Below, piece after piece: positions 12,002-24,509 of a stretch of 64,000 nt of DNA (position 1 is its first letter; every line of letters begins with the position of its first letter). Source of the stretch: Coenobita brevimanus (Eukaryota; Arthropoda; Malacostraca; Decapoda; Coenobitidae); NCBI GenBank assembly GCA_032717465.1, contig CM064664.1, positions 303,001 through 367,000 on the forward strand. The letters are read 5' to 3'. The position numbers were made by a program, and so were the translations under genes. The notes below the pieces were generated by a model. That model made no database searches. It saw only the letters and a program-made list of their open reading frames with translations, and was not told the DNA's origin.

Positions 12002-15000
12002 TGTTCAAGAGTGCGAGATATGCTGTGATGGCATTGTGTGAAACGAAGATGAAAGGGTGTGAAGTGGAGGAGTGGGAGGATGTGAAGTGTATAAGATTGG
12101 GAATGAATGGGCGAGGAAGATGCAAGGAATGTGTTCCTCTGTTGATGAATGAGGTGTGGCAGAGTGGAATGAGAGGCTACAAATGTGTTAGCTCGAGATG
12201 TATGTATGTCAAGTTCAAGTTTGAGAAGGTGAAAGTAGCAGTGATTGTAGGATATGCGCCATGTGAGGACAGGAGTGAGAGAGAGAAAGACAGGTTTTGG
12301 GATGAGCTGAGTGAAGTACTGGGAGGAATGCCCAGGAGCTATAAAGTGATCGTAATGGGGGATATGAATGGAAGAGTAGGTATTGGTCCTGAGGATGACA
12401 TAATGGGTTGCTATAGAGTACCAGGAGAAAATGATAATGGGAAAAGACTAAAGGATATGTGTCAGGAGAGGAGGTTGTGCATTTTTAACTTGTATTTCAA
12501 ACACAGAGAGTCACATAAATATGCATGGTATAGAGGGAACGGGGATCGTGTTGAAAGAAGCCTGATTGATTATGCGCTCGTGGAGAGGTAATTGATGGGA
12601 ATGGTTGCTGATACGAGGGAAGTGAGAGGACGATGTGGAAGTCTGTCAGATCATATGATTGTGGTGTGCAAGATCAAGCTGAGAGGAGTGAGGTGGGTCA
12701 GGAGAGAGAGAAGCAGTCAGGGAGAAAGACTGAAAATTGAGAAGCTGAGGATTAAAGAAATGGCAGATGAATACAGGACAATGAAGAGGAAGAGTTAGAA
12801 TTACTGAATTGGAATGAAAAGGATCTGGACAGACTGTGGAATGCATATAGGGAATGCTTAGTTAGGAATGCTAAAGTGGTATGTGGTGTGGCAAGAGTAA
12901 CAACAAAGAAAAAAGGTACGGCATGGTGGGATGAGGAGGTAAAGAGAGCAGTGGAGGAAAAGAGGAAGAAGTGGCTAAAGTGGTTTCAGGATAGGGGTTC
13001 AGTTGAAATAAGAACTGAATATATTGAGAGCAAGAAACACGTAAAGAGACTAGTGAAGGGGAAAAAGAAGGAGGTAAATCAGGATCTAGGAAGAAAAATG
13101 AATGTGAACTACTGTGAAAATAGAAAGTTATTCTAGAAAGAGGTGCGGAAATGTAGAAGTGAGAGCGGTAAGAAAAGGGATGGTGTGAAGGATGCAGGTG
13201 GTAGATTATTAACCCATGGAGATGAAGTAAGGACCAGATGGAAAGAATGTTTTGAAAGCCTGATGAATGGGGATAGAGAGAGCAGAGCAGCTGTAAACAT
13301 GATTGGTTTTGGGGGTGTGCAGAGAAGGAATGCAGTGCCAGGAGACGTGACACTCGCACAGGTGAAGAGTGCTTTGAAGCGGCTGAAAAATGGGAAAGCA
13401 GCTTGGGTTGATGAGGTGTATGCAGAGATGCTTAAATGCAGTGGAGAGAATGGAATGAAGTGCTTGTTGGAGATATGTATGAAGGCATGGATGAGTGAAA
13501 CTGTGCTTGCAGAGTGGAAAAAGGCTGTGATTGTACCCCCGTACAAAAATATAGGTGAAGGAAGTGAGTGTAAGAATTATCGTGTCATAAGCTTACTGAG
13601 TGTGGTAGGAAAGGTATAAGGAAGAATTATTATAGAGAAAGTAAGAAAGATATCAAAAGTCCTAAGGAGTGATAAAGAGGGTGGCTTTAGGAGTGGCAGA
13701 GGACGTGTGGACCAAATACTTGCAGTAAGACAGATAGTAGAGAAGGCTTGTGAGAAGGACCATAAGGTGTTTATGGCATTCATGGATCTGGAAAAAGCAT
13801 ATGACAAAGTGGACAGAGAAGGATTGTGGAAAGTTTTGCGCATGTACGGTGTAGAAGGTAAGCTGTTAGGTGCCGTCAAGAGTTTTTATGATGGTATTGA
13901 AACATGTGTAAGGGTTAATGGGCATCTAAGTGAATGGTTAACAATCAGTGTGGGCATGCGACAAGGTTGTGTGATGTCCCCATGGTTGTTCAGTGTATAT
14001 ATGGATGGGGTGATGAGAGAAGTGAAAACACGAGTAATGGAGAGAGGGATGGCATTGGTAATGAATGGTGATGGATGGAATATCTCAAATCTGTTGTGTG
14101 CTGATGATGCAGTACTGCTTGCAAGTACCGGACAAGAACTTGGTAGGCTAGTGCAGAGATTTGCTGATGTCTGTAAGCGTCGTGCCTTGAGAGTAAATGT
14201 AGAAAGGAGTAGTTATGTTTATTGAGAGAGAAGGTGACTCCCATTACAATGTAACAGTGAATGGAGAGAGACTGGAATTGGTTAGAGAGTTCAAATACCT
14301 GGGTACAGTGATAGAAAAGAGACGAAAATGTGCAAAAGAAGTTGAAAGTAGAGTGACACAAGGAAGAAAAGTAGTTGGTGCAATGAAGGCCTTGATAAGA
14401 AACAGAGGCTTGAGTGTTGCAGCTGCACGAGGCTTACATGAAGGAGTGTTAGTGCCAACTTTAACATATGGATGTGAGACTATGATGTGGCATGAAAATG
14501 AAAAGTCAAGAGTAAGAGCAGTGGAGATGGGACTGCTGAGGAATGTATGTGGAGTACAGAGGGTGGATAGGATACGAAATAATGTGATTTGCAAAAGATG
14601 CGGAGTGAAGAATTCGGTGGACACCAGAATTGAAAAGAGTGTACTGAGATGGTATGGTCATGTGGAGAGAATGGATAACAATAGAGTGGTGAAGAAGGTA
14701 TATCTTAGCGAATGCGAAGGAGGGAGGAGGTGAGGTAGGCCAAGGAGAAGGTGGAGAGATATCGTGGATGAATGTGCGAGGAAGAGAGGTTTGGATGTCG
14801 GTGAGGCTAGGGAACTGACAGGAGATCGAGCTGGATGGATGAATTTTGTGAGGAGATATGCATGATCAGGGATTTTTGGCACCCCTTTTTAACATGGCAG
14901 CGTCTGGATTGACTCTGTTGGATACGATATGTGAAGCTACAGAATGTGGTGAACGTTTTTGGCGTATCCGATAGAGCCAGGTTTCCGGGGGCTTGAATGA

Positions 15001-15103
15001 TGAGTGAATGGAAGCGTGGCCCATTGGATTGGTCAATTTTGGGCTGTCTGGACATTGCTACTCCTCACCCTGCCCTTGGGTGGGAAAGGAGGTCCGGATG
15101 ATG

Positions 15104-15104
<1 letters not shown>
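12002..15104 (+). mobile_element. RTE-like non-LTR retrotransposon, copy 2 (5'-truncated)
   Basis: Same family as the copy at 6166-9566, and similar along its whole length. It starts abruptly at the codons for 'VFKSARYAVMALCETK', so the 5' hairpins and first endonuclease strand are missing. The shared 3' tail (from about 14880) ends at GATGATGATTA followed by a long TA repeat. It lies in the intron between IR exons 1 and 2, in the same orientation as the gene. Confidence 0.8.
12003..14865 (+). pseudogene. RTE-like endonuclease/reverse transcriptase, copy 2
   Basis: Better preserved than copy 1. Endonuclease motif 'MGDMNGRVG' is near 12355 and 'VERSLIDYALVER' near 12550. Reverse-transcriptase blocks include 'ECKNYRVISLLSVVGKV' near 13565, 'MDLEKAYDKVDREGLWKVL' near 13785, 'GMRQGCVMSPWLFSVYMDGV' near 13955 and 'CADDAVLL' near 14100. 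The C-terminal 'LRWYGHVERMD' block is near 14645. Stops or frame changes occur near 12590, 12797, 13135, 13618, 13680, 14220 and 14733. Substitutions such as TAG at 13134-13136 break otherwise collinear reading. Confidence 0.8.

Positions 15105-15165
<61 letters not shown>
15105..15165. repeat. (TA)n microsatellite
   Basis: About 60 bases of uninterrupted TA at the 3' terminus of RTE copy 2, probably expanded from the element's own short tail repeat. Confidence 0.9.
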
Positions 15166-15166
<1 letters not shown>

Positions 15167-15396
15167 TTCATTCATACTACCGCCAGAATATATCACTCAG
15201 GAGACAATTTTCAGACTGAGAGATTAGTTATACTTCTTAACGAAGTGGTTAAATTATAGCCTCGATTTGATATAACTTCCAAAGACTACATGAAACTGTC
15301 ACTTCATTAGCTAAAGGAAATGATAAATTATACCTTTGTAGTGTCGAGGGAATAAAGATGATTCATTCTGCCTGAAAACTTAAACGTATTCTGCAG

Positions 15397-15525
15397 GTAC
15401 AGCATGTTGGTTCACTTGCCATACAGTCCTGACGGTGCCCGGGTGCTGCAAGTGGCTTACTGGACCCCCACATCAGGTCTACGCTATCGCACACCTCCCA
15501 CCCTTTTCCCGGAGAAATACACCAA
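15397..15525 (+). CDS. Ionotropic receptor, exon 2 (N-region to start of S1)
   Basis: Preceded by TATTCTGCAG and followed by GTAATG. It encodes 'YSMLVHLPYSPDGARVLQ', 'VAYWTPTSGLRYR' and 'LFPEKYT'. The 'LPYSP.G...V..ASWTP..GL' and 'LFPEK' blocks are characteristic of the large divergent IR family of decapod crustaceans, just before the ligand-binding lobe. It opens with one base and closes with two (AA), which pair with T of the next exon to give Asn ('YTNFYGATINV'). Phase and homology both support the junction. A 6.3-kb gypsy element lies in the following intron, 156 bases downstream. Confidence 0.85.
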
Positions 15526-15681
15526 GTAATGTGTACAGATTACTGGCCATTTCAGAACTGGAGTATCATATGTACTCTGTTGAAATTATTGGACATTACA
15601 AAACTGAAAAAAATATAGGTAATGTATCCAGATTACTCACGAGCACTTACTGGGCTATACCCATTTCATTCCAATCTGGCT

Positions 15682-16463
15682 TGTTACGGAACAGAGAAAG
15701 ATAATGTACACTTTAAGTGAGAATACTAAAAATCACTACTGTCCCGTGAAGTTCCAGGTTCAAAACAAAAGAGTTAGGTAAAATTACAACTTAAAGTTTA
15801 ATGCTCAAACTAACAACAAAACATTCAGGACTCATAAGGATAATGTAATGGCAAAAAACAGGTTAAATATATGGTTAACTGCAATAGCCTCTATTAACAC
15901 GAAATTAGCAAGAGTAAATTTATCTAAGTCAGCCCTGATAAAATGAGAAAACACTGGATAATGCTCAGTTAACGCAAGATATATTATTACAGATACAAAA
16001 TAATATTACCTCTGGCTGACAATATGAATTACAAAAACTTTACTAGGCCTAAGAATTAACACCTTATGCTACACAGTACAAGAAAAAATGCAATAACACT
16101 CATACTCAAATTACACAGCTGCTAGATGGTTGGAGACTTCCTGAGCACTCACAATAATAACAACTGTACAGGGGAGGACAGAGATGTGAGCAAAATGAGG
16201 AGTAGATCTAAGTGGCAATAATGCAGAGACTGAGCTCATTATATAGGGGCCGGCAGAGCTTGATACAACTTGTAAGAAGGATGCGCAAATGAAGCCAGAG
16301 GGGACAAAGAGTTGACACTCCTGCTCTGAACAACAGAAAGAACGACTTACTCTGCTATAAAGGAGGAGGGGGGGAGTGAGGTAGAACACGCTCGTGATCA
16401 AACATGTAGCATAATGTACGTTAGAATTACACAAAGGATGATGAAATCATAGGCTATGTAACA
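15682..16463 (-). repeat. 3' LTR of gypsy element A
   Basis: Direct repeat of the sequence at 21171-21951. By eye it differs at roughly 15-20 positions in about 780, around 2%, implying an insertion that is fairly young but not brand new. Confidence 0.9.
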
Positions 16464-16525
16464 CCTCCCCATAAAGGAAAAAGAAATTTACAAAGGAAAT
16501 TTCTTATTACTCTAAAACAATCTGT

Positions 16526-19500
16526 CTAAAGTCTAGATAAGCAATCAGCAATAACATTTTTTTTCCCCTTGACATGTTGTATGTCTAATGAATACTCCTG
16601 AAGAAGTAGACTCCATCTTGTCAATCTCTGATTTTTATCTTTAAACTTACTAAGGAATTTCAGTGGGTTATGATCGGTATAAATGACTATGGGGTCAAAA
16701 CCAGAACAAATAAAATGAAAAATGCTGTAAACCAAAAATCAAGGCCAAAAGCTCTTTCTCAATAGTTGAGTAGTTCTTTTGAGGTGGAGTGAACTTCTTA
16801 CTGTAATAAGATACAGGGTGTTCAATACCCTGATCATCCTCTTGCAGCAAAACAGCCTCAGCTCCTGTATCACTTGCGTCAACAGCCATCTTAAAGGGCT
16901 TAGCAAAATTTGGAGTAGCGAGCACTGGATGACTTAATAGGATAGTTTTAAGTTTGCTGAAAGAGGATTCACAGTTATCGGTCCAGACAAATTTAACTCC
17001 CTTTTTCAGCAGGTCTGCAAGTGGTGACACAAGAATTGAAAAGTTAAGAACAAATCTCCTGTAATAACCTACCATTCCCAAAAATCTTTGTAGCTCTTTC
17101 CTACTTTTAGGTCTGGGAAGATCACTTATAACCTGAACCTTAGCTCCTAGTGGCGCAACATGTCCACCACCAATTACGTACCCAAGGTACTGAACTCCAA
17201 CTTGACCAAACTCACACTTTGATAAATTAGCTACAAGATTAGCCTGAACCAAACGCTCAAGAAATTCACTGACATGGCATAGGTGATCTTTCCAGTTGTC
17301 ACTGAAGATTAATACATCATCAATATAAACAACACACCCTGCCAAACCCTCTGTTACAACATTCATGAGCTTCTGAAATGTGGCTGGTGCATTCTTCATA
17401 CCATATGGCATTACAGAACATGCAAAAGTCTTTCCTAGTGTAACAAAACATGAGATCTCCCTAGCACGTTCAGTCATAGGTACTTGCCAGTATCCCTTTA
17501 ACAAATCAAACTTACTTATGTACCTAGCCTTTCCGATCTTGTCTATGCAATCTTCCACGCGAGGGAGAGGGTAAGTGTCTGTTTTGGTTATCTGATTAAC
17601 ACGTCTGTAGTCAATGCAAAGCCGCTGTGACCCACCTGGCTTAGGGACTAGAGTGACAGAACTCCACTCACTCTGACAGGGCTCAATCATCTTGTGGTCC
17701 AACAGGTAGCCAAGCTCCTTCTGGATGAGAGGAACTTTCACTGGGTTCACACGGTAAGGAGGCAGTTTAATTGGCTTTGCGTCTCCAACATCGACATCAT
17801 GCATCAACACAGTGGTTCTTCCTGGAGTGGCACGGAACACTTGCGGGTACACCTGCAGTAATGCCGAAAATTCCTGCCTTTCCTCGGGAGCTAGATGAGA
17901 AAGCTTAGTCTGGAGATCATTCATGATATCAGGATTCTTGCCCAATCTATCACTCAGGCTCATGCTGCATGGGAGAACTTCACTTGCAGATTCGGGTGGA
18001 ACAGCTACAGTGCAGAATGGGTTATTTTCGTCCCGCCTGTGATATAACTTTAGCATGTTGATGTGACAAAGTTGCTTGTTCTTTCTATGATCTGGTGTGG
18101 CGATGACATAGCTGACATCACTGAGTTTCTTCTCGACGAAATAAGGACCACTAAACTTGGCTTGAAGAGGTTGCCCATGCACTGGTAGCAGAATCAAAAC
18201 CTGATCTCCTGGCTGAAAGTGGCGTAACCTGGACTTCTTATCATTCCAAGTCTTCATCTTCTCCTGAGCAGCTCCTAAATTCTTTCTTGCCAGCTGTAAA
18301 GCAGTGGACAGCTGTTCTTTGAACTTCATCACATACTCCAGCAGGTTGACGTCATCTTCCTCCGACAGCCAGCATTCCTTGAGTAGCTTAAGGGGTCCTC
18401 TTACTTCATGGCCAAACAGTAGTTCAAAGGGTGAGAAGCCCAGTGATTCATTTGGAGATTCTCTTGCGGCAAATACAATGAATGGAAGACCTTTATCCCA
18501 GTCTTTCTGATGTTCCAAACAGTATTTCTTGAGCATCGATTTGAGTGTTTGATGATATCTGTCCAACGCTCCTTGGGTCTGGGGATGGTAAGCTGAAGAC
18601 GTGATCTGGGTGATGCCCAACTCTTTCAGAGACTGCTTGAAAACATTTGACATGAAATTACTTCCCCGGTCTGACTGTACCTCCTTGGGCAGACCAAACT
18701 TTGTGAAGAACCCTAGCATTTCCTTAACCACGTTCTTTGCTGAGATACTTCTAAGTGGAATGGCTTCAGAATAAGGAGTAGCCATATCAATCAGGGTCAA
18801 CACATAAGAAAATCCTGAAGAAGTCTTAGGAAGAGGGCCCACAATATCCACCAACACACGGGTGAATGGCGTCTCAAAAGGAGGAATGGGAACTAGAGGT
18901 GCAACCTTTTCGGTCTGATTACACTTCCCCACAACTTGACAGGTGTGACAAGACTTACAATACCAGGAAACATCCCTGAAGATACCTGGCCAGTAGAAGT
19001 GTTTCAAAATGCGTGCCACAGTCTTCCTCACTCCAAGGTGTCCTGCCAAACTGGAATCATGAGCCACTCTAATGATATCCTGCCTACAAACACGAGGGAT
19101 GACAACTTGATGTACAACCTCCCATTCACAGTCGGCTGATGCTGTTGGGGGTCTCCACTTTCTCATAAGTACTCCTGACTTTATATAATAACAAGTAGAA
19201 GCACCAGCTGACTCTTCCTCACTGCAAGCAGAGTTAGCTAGACCTTTCAACTCAGGGTCAGCAACCTGCAACTCAACCAACTCTTGACGAGACAAATTAT
19301 CAACACTACGGGGTACTGCCTCATCTGGTGAGTGGTCCAAAATAGCAAGAAAAGTGTCAGCTAGGATAACATCATCATCATCATCATTATCCTCTAAATC
19401 ACCAGTAACTTTAGACTTAGCCCTAGTGACAGCACATGCAGAGAACACATCAGGGACATCACAATCCTGGGCTGCAGCCACTGGCTCACTAGACAACTGA

Positions 19501-21086
19501 GGAGCTGGACACACTTGACTTCCACCAATATCATTTCCAAGTAAGAAAGTTACACCTGAAATTGGGAGTGTCTCAACCAACCCAACCATAACAGAACGAT
19601 TAACAAAACCAGACTCTAAATTCACTCTGCACAGAGGGACAGAGAAGTAATTATTCCCTACACCTTGTAAGATTACAGTTTCATCAGAGGAATTAACATT
19701 AGAGCCTAGAACACTGGTCAGCATAAGGGATTGGCAAGCACCTGTATCATGATATATTTTAACTAATTTCCTGTCATTACTGTCCAGAGGACTGACAAAA
19801 CCATCAGACAGGAAATTAGCACATGAACTCTTGAGAGTGTCACTCACGTTACTGCTCAAAAGAGGAGCTCCATCATGAGAATTTAATTTACCCCTCAAAG
19901 CAGGTTCAGTTAACTCAGTTAAAGAATTCTGGGAACTCTCAAGGGTGGACACTAGACCAATTGACTGAATATTTAAAGACTCCTTTTTGTTCACATCACG
20001 CTGTCTCCTGAAACATTTCTCCGTAGTATGACCAAGCTTACTACAATAAGTACATTTACTTTTCTGAAACCTAGAGGTGAAGCTGGTATTTACTTCCTGA
20101 GAAACGTCATCTTTATTCTCTTTCCTGTTACCTGTACTCTGAGTAGAGGCAACGTACTTACTCTCAGCTTTCCTTTTTTCTTTAGAATATCTCTTGTGAG
20201 TGAGAACATATTCATCAGCTAAAACTGCAGCATCAGACAAATTATCTATTCTTTTCTCATCAAGATATAGGCTTACATCATTATTAATACACCTTTTGAA
20301 GTCCTCCAGCAAAATCATCTGCTTAAATTTGTCAAAATCAGAATCCACATTCTTAGAATTTAACCACTGCTCTAACAGATCTTCTTTGATTTTTGCATAC
20401 TCAACATGGGATTGCTTATCTTGCTTATAAGTTGTCCTAAATTTTACTCTATAGGCTTCAGGAACAAGCTCATAGGCCTTAAGAATCAAGCTCTTAACTA
20501 CATCATAATTATCAGATTGATCCTGAGGCAAAGATGCATAAGTTACTTGAGCTTTACCAGTGAGAACAGTTTGAAGGAGTACTGGCCAATACTCTTTGGG
20601 CCAATTAAAACCTGTAGCTACCCTCTCAAACAACTGAAAATACTTTGTTGAATCAGATTCATTAAAAGGAGGGACAAGTTTAACATTTTTAGCCACATCA
20701 AAATCATCAGAGCTTGATGATCCAGTTCCACATTGTTTCATGCGATACTCATGGTCTGCCTGAATCCTAGCAAATTCAATTTGTGCCTGAGCCTCCTGAA
20801 TACGAGCATTTGCCTGAAATTCAGCCTCCTTAGCACGAGCCTCCTGCAGGGCTAGCTGTAACTTAGCTAATTCAATCTGTGTTTGCTCATTTCAAGGAGT
20901 TACATTAAACAAGCTTTCATTAATCATGTCAACAATTTGATCTTTAGAATGATGAGAGCGAACAGCAATTCCCAATTGTTGAGCAACAAGCTTAAGTTCA
21001 TTCTTGGTTCTGTTTTCTACATCACACACTGTTTGCACATTTGACAAAAAATCCTTGACTTCATCAAGCGTAGTAATAGTAGACAT
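16526..21086 (-). pseudogene. gag-pol of gypsy element A (one stop, one frameshift)
   Basis: Translation begins at 'MSTITTLDEVKDFLSNVQ' (21086). One TGA at 20889-20891 precedes a coiled-coil-like segment, after which 1348 codons are open from 20741. Counting from 20741: capsid-like gag 1-220; zinc knuckle 'CTYCSKLGHTTEKC' 230-243; protease 'HDTGACQSL' about 331; integrase zinc-binding region about 561-601; integrase core aspartates in 'VDIVGP' (632) and 'SDRGSNF' (691); a GPY/F-like end near 865; reverse transcriptase with 'YIDD' at 1139; RNase H 'DASDTG' near 1288. A frame slip near 16735 moves the last RNase H part, ending 'ADCLSRL', into another frame. The expected third integrase acidic residue is Asp in 'GALDRYHQTL' (727), where related proteins have Glu. 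Confidence 0.85.
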
Positions 21087-21170
21087 CATGAATAAATCAC
21101 AGTCACAAAATATCAAGCAATATCCTTATAATAACATCCTGAATATCCTGATAAGAAGTCGCCAAATTTA

Positions 21171-21951
21171 TGTTACGGAACAGAGAAAGATAATGTACAC
21201 TTTAAGTGAGAATACTAAAAATCACTACTGTCCCGTAAAGTTCCAGGTTCAAAACAAAAGAGTTAGGTAAAATTACAACTTAAAGTTTAATGCTCAAACT
21301 AACAACAAAACATTCAGGACTCATAAGGATAATGTAATGGCAAAAAACAGGTTAAATATATGGTTAACTGCAATAGCCTCTATTAACACGAAATTAGCAA
21401 GAGTAAATTTATCTAAGTCAGCCCTGATAAAATGAGAAAACACTGGATAATGCTCAGTTAACACAAGATATATTATTACAGATACAAAATATTATTACCA
21501 CTGGCTGACAATATGAATTACAAATACATTACTAGGCCTAAGAATTAACACCTTATGCTACACAGTACAAGAAAAAATGCAATAACACTCATACTCAAAT
21601 TACACAGCTGCTAGATGGTTGGAGACTTCCTGAGCACTCACAATAATAACAACTGTACAGGGGAGGACAGAGATGTGAGCAAAATGAGGAGTAGATGTAA
21701 GTGGCAATAATGCAGAGACTGAGCTCATTATATAGGGGCCGGCAGAGCTTGATACAACTTGTAAGAAGGACGCGCAAATGAAGCTAGAGGGGACAAAGAG
21801 TTGACACTCCTGCTCTGAACAACAGAAAGAACGACTTACTCTACTATAAAGGAGGAGGGTGGGAGTGAGGTAGAACACGCTCTTGATCAAACATGCAGCA
21901 TACTGTACGTTAGAATTACACAAAGGATGATGAAATCATATCTATGTAACA
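21171..21951 (-). repeat. 5' LTR of gypsy element A
   Basis: Starts TGTTACGGAACAG and ends ATGTAACA on the + strand. Its outer edge abuts GGCT, the 4-bp target duplication. It would hold the element's promoter, but no specific core promoter was identified. Confidence 0.9.
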
Positions 21952-22402
21952 GGCTTAAAACTGTCATCACTTCATCTTGAATGGGTTTAACAAGAGATTA
22001 ACACTAGAATATGGTGCTAGTCATGAGAAAGTGTTATGGAAATGAAATAGAGATACAGCTTTAAATCTTTCTGCATCTGAGGTATGTGAAATATGTTGTG
22101 AAAGGTTGAAAATCTAGCGCAGATTTGTGTAAAGCAGCTAAAATGTGTAGCTGACAGTATACATGTTGTGGACAATGTAATCAAAGAGAACATCGAGCCG
22201 AGAAACAATCAGCTATATGAAAATAATATTAGTTATCCAGTAATAATGATCAAAATTTGTCATGGAGTACCTGTACTTGCTTTGAATGATATGCAATAGT
22301 CTTTATTCCTACAACATTATCATGGGCTGAATAAAAAGTCACTTCCACCTAATGCTGCACTGCAACTTCCGTCCGATCAAAATATTACATTATTTTTGGC
22401 AG
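21952..22402. other. Intron sequence before IR exon 3
   Basis: No coding or repeat signal recognised. The exon 3 acceptor reads TTTTTGGCAG at 22393-22402. Confidence 0.4.
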
Positions 22403-22574
22403 TTTCTATGGTGCGACGATAAACGTGACGGCGATTACATATGAACCCTACTGGAGAGAGTCCACCGAGGGCAACACCACCAGGTACTCAGGCACTGACT
22501 ACAACCAGCTGGTTACGGTTGCCCAGGCCCTGAATTTTACTTTCCGTGTCCTTCCGTCACGCACCTGGAACGAG
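22403..22574 (+). CDS. Ionotropic receptor, exon 3 (ligand-binding lobe S1)
   Basis: Bounded by TTTTTGGCAG and GTGAGA. It encodes 'FYGATINVTAITYEPYW', 'SGTDYNQLVTVAQAL' and 'NFTFRVLPSRTWNE', the start of the S1 ligand-binding lobe ('G..L.V......P...' then 'GTDY..L...A..LNFT..V'). It contains NVT and NFT glycosylation sequons. One base opens the exon and it ends on a complete codon. The whole exon is open and matches the family pattern well. It is separated from exon 2 by gypsy element A and from exon 4 by gypsy element B and its nested insertions. Confidence 0.9.
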
Positions 22575-22985
22575 GTGAGAATTATATACTTGACTGCATT
22601 CAATTTTGCTGTTACTATCTGTTGTTGTTGTAAAGTAATTAATTTGAATATTATATTGGATTTCAATATCAGCATCGTTTTGTTATTTTTCTTATGTGAT
22701 ATATTGGCGATTATTTATAATGCGATCTCTACAGAAACTGCACTGTTTTCCACAGAAAGTATTCAATGCAAGGATTTGGATTTGATCTCGATTTGGCTGC
22801 TACTTCCAGAAACCTAATTTCAAATAACATGTCATCTCTTTTAAAGTGTTATTCAAACTCGATTCAGCTCCAGCATATCAGTGTTCTACAATATCATCCT
22901 AGATGAAATGTGTAATCATACTGAAACAGCACTTTAACTTCTCCACTACCCTAAGTGATGATCGATGTCGATCAATGAAACATAC
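22575..22985. other. Intron between IR exon 3 and gypsy element B
   Basis: AT-rich with no gene recognised. Ends at ATAC, the 4-bp sequence duplicated on the far side of gypsy B at 34520-34523. Confidence 0.4.
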
Positions 22986-23835
22986 TGTTAAGAAGCGAGA
23001 TTTGCTAGTTAGGTAACCGAGATTTTTCTAGTCGTTTCCTGATATTTTACGGTAGCTAGCTCCGGTTTGAGTTAGTTCCCAGTTTGCCTGCTGTTGTGAG
23101 CGTAGTTATTTCGCAAGTTGCACATTAATTTTTGTGCTCTTTCAGTTATGTTTTATTTAAGTGACTGCTTGTTAAATTGTGTAATTTAAGTTTGTATGGT
23201 AAATGATTTAGGGTGTTATGTAATGTAAGACAGCCTAGGCAGGTTTTGGTTGTCTCTGAATCGGCAACTGTTGTTCTCGTAGAATGTAGACGTTTCTAGA
23301 ACGAAGTAAGTTTATATAAGGATGGTTAAGAGACTAGAACGATTTCAATCGTGTTTCAGATCAGTTTGAGGGAAATGAAGTCGGTTTTCAGTTCAGTGCT
23401 GTAAGTGAAGTTTGTGAAGTGTTGCTGGCAAGCATTAAGTGTAATTATTTTCGGTACTTGGGTAAGAAGTGAAGTGTTGGCAAGCATTAAGTGTAATTAT
23501 TTTCGGTACTTGGGTAAGACGTGAAGTCTTCGCAAGCATTAAGTGTACTAACAGTAAAATGTTGACAAGCATTAAGTGTAAGAGCAATTAGTAAAGTTCA
23601 TATAGCTCCAGTGCTTGTGAGAACAGTGGAGTGAAGTTGGAAAGCATTAAATGGAATTACTTGGAAAATAAAGACAGTGAACTTTAAGAAGCCAGTGTTT
23701 ATTTTTGCCTCAGCTGATCTTATGTACTGCACACCTAAATGCTGACCATAGGAAGAGCAACTCACTAGGCAAAGTCCTTCCTATACTGTGCTACTGCTGT
23801 TAAAGCCTGTGGCAGTGTGGGATGAGGACGTAACA
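22986..23835 (+). repeat. 5' LTR of gypsy element B
   Basis: About 850 bp. It contains an internal array (about 23414-23600) of imperfect repeats built on 'TTGGCAAGCATTAAGTGTAA' and 'TTTCGGTACTTGGGTAAG'; the same block in the 3' LTR received both nested insertions. Confidence 0.85.
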
Positions 23836-23836
23836 C

Positions 23837-23853
23837 TGGTGTCAGGAGTGGGA
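23837..23853 (+). promoter_or_regulatory. Primer-binding site of gypsy element B, tRNA-Leu type
   Basis: TGGTGTCAGGAGTGGGA starts one base after the LTR. It is complementary in style to the 3' end of tRNA-Leu, a primer used by many arthropod LTR elements; the tRNA identity is from memory. Confidence 0.6.
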
Positions 23854-23868
23854 TTATTTAGGGCTGCA

Positions 23869-24500
23869 ATGAGTCTAACCTTCGACATGGAAGTGGAAGG
23901 TGTGAAGACAAGGTCTCGAGCTGGGCAGGAGGAGGAAATTTCCCTCGTGACAGTCGTGAAACTAGTGCAGGCACAGAGTAAAAAACTCCAAGCACAATTA
24001 CAGGCACAGAGTGAAGGACAGAAACAACTCTAAGCACAGCTACAGGCTCAAAGTGAAGAGCTCAGGAACGAATTTAAAGAACAGTTACACGCACAAGGTG
24101 CCCAACTATATGCACAGAATGAAGGACTGAAAGAACAACTACAAGCGCAGAGTGAACAACTAGAGGCACAACGTGAAGAACAAAAAAAAAAATTATAGAC
24201 AGAGAAGAAAGAAATCAAAGAACAATTGCAGACACAGAATGAAGAACAGAAAGAACGATATGAACAACTTCAGGAGGGATTACAGGAGTAACAGAGGGAA
24301 CTACAACTGAGGATGCAAGGACAGCTAGATGTTTTCATGGGAGAAATGAAGGAAGAACAGGAACAGTTGAAGGAGGAGGTATATGCTGAGCTAAGGCAGC
24401 AGAAGTATGAGGTAAGCAATAATGTGACTGAGTGCAAACAGCATGTAGACGACCAGTTGAAGTCAATGAGTGAGTAAATAGTGACAGAGTGCAAACAGCA
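23869..24500 (+). pseudogene. Coiled-coil gag remnant of gypsy element B
   Basis: From an ATG ('MSLTFDMEVEGVKTRSRAG') the frame runs into a Gln/Glu-rich repeat built on 'LQAQSE' with about 11-residue (33-base) periodicity, predicting a long coiled coil. Stops occur in it near 24030, 24196, 24289 and 24476. No zinc knuckle or protease follows; the frame jumps directly to RNase H near 24510. Confidence 0.6.
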
Positions 24501-24509
24501 TGTGGACAG

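Larger units (their letters stand above)
15682..21951 (-). mobile_element. Ty3/gypsy element A with integrase upstream of reverse transcriptase
   Basis: A complete LTR retrotransposon on the minus strand: two LTRs of about 780 bp beginning TGTTAC and ending GTAACA, flanked by a 4-bp duplication GGCT (15678-15681 and 21952-21955), one long gag-pol frame between them, and a purine tract ATGGGGAGG (reverse complement of 16464-16472) next to the 3' LTR. The sequence after the 5' LTR (TGGCGACTTCTTATC on the minus strand, near 21164) is the likely primer-binding site; the tRNA was not identified. Domain order is gag-protease-integrase-RT-RNase H. Confidence 0.9.
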
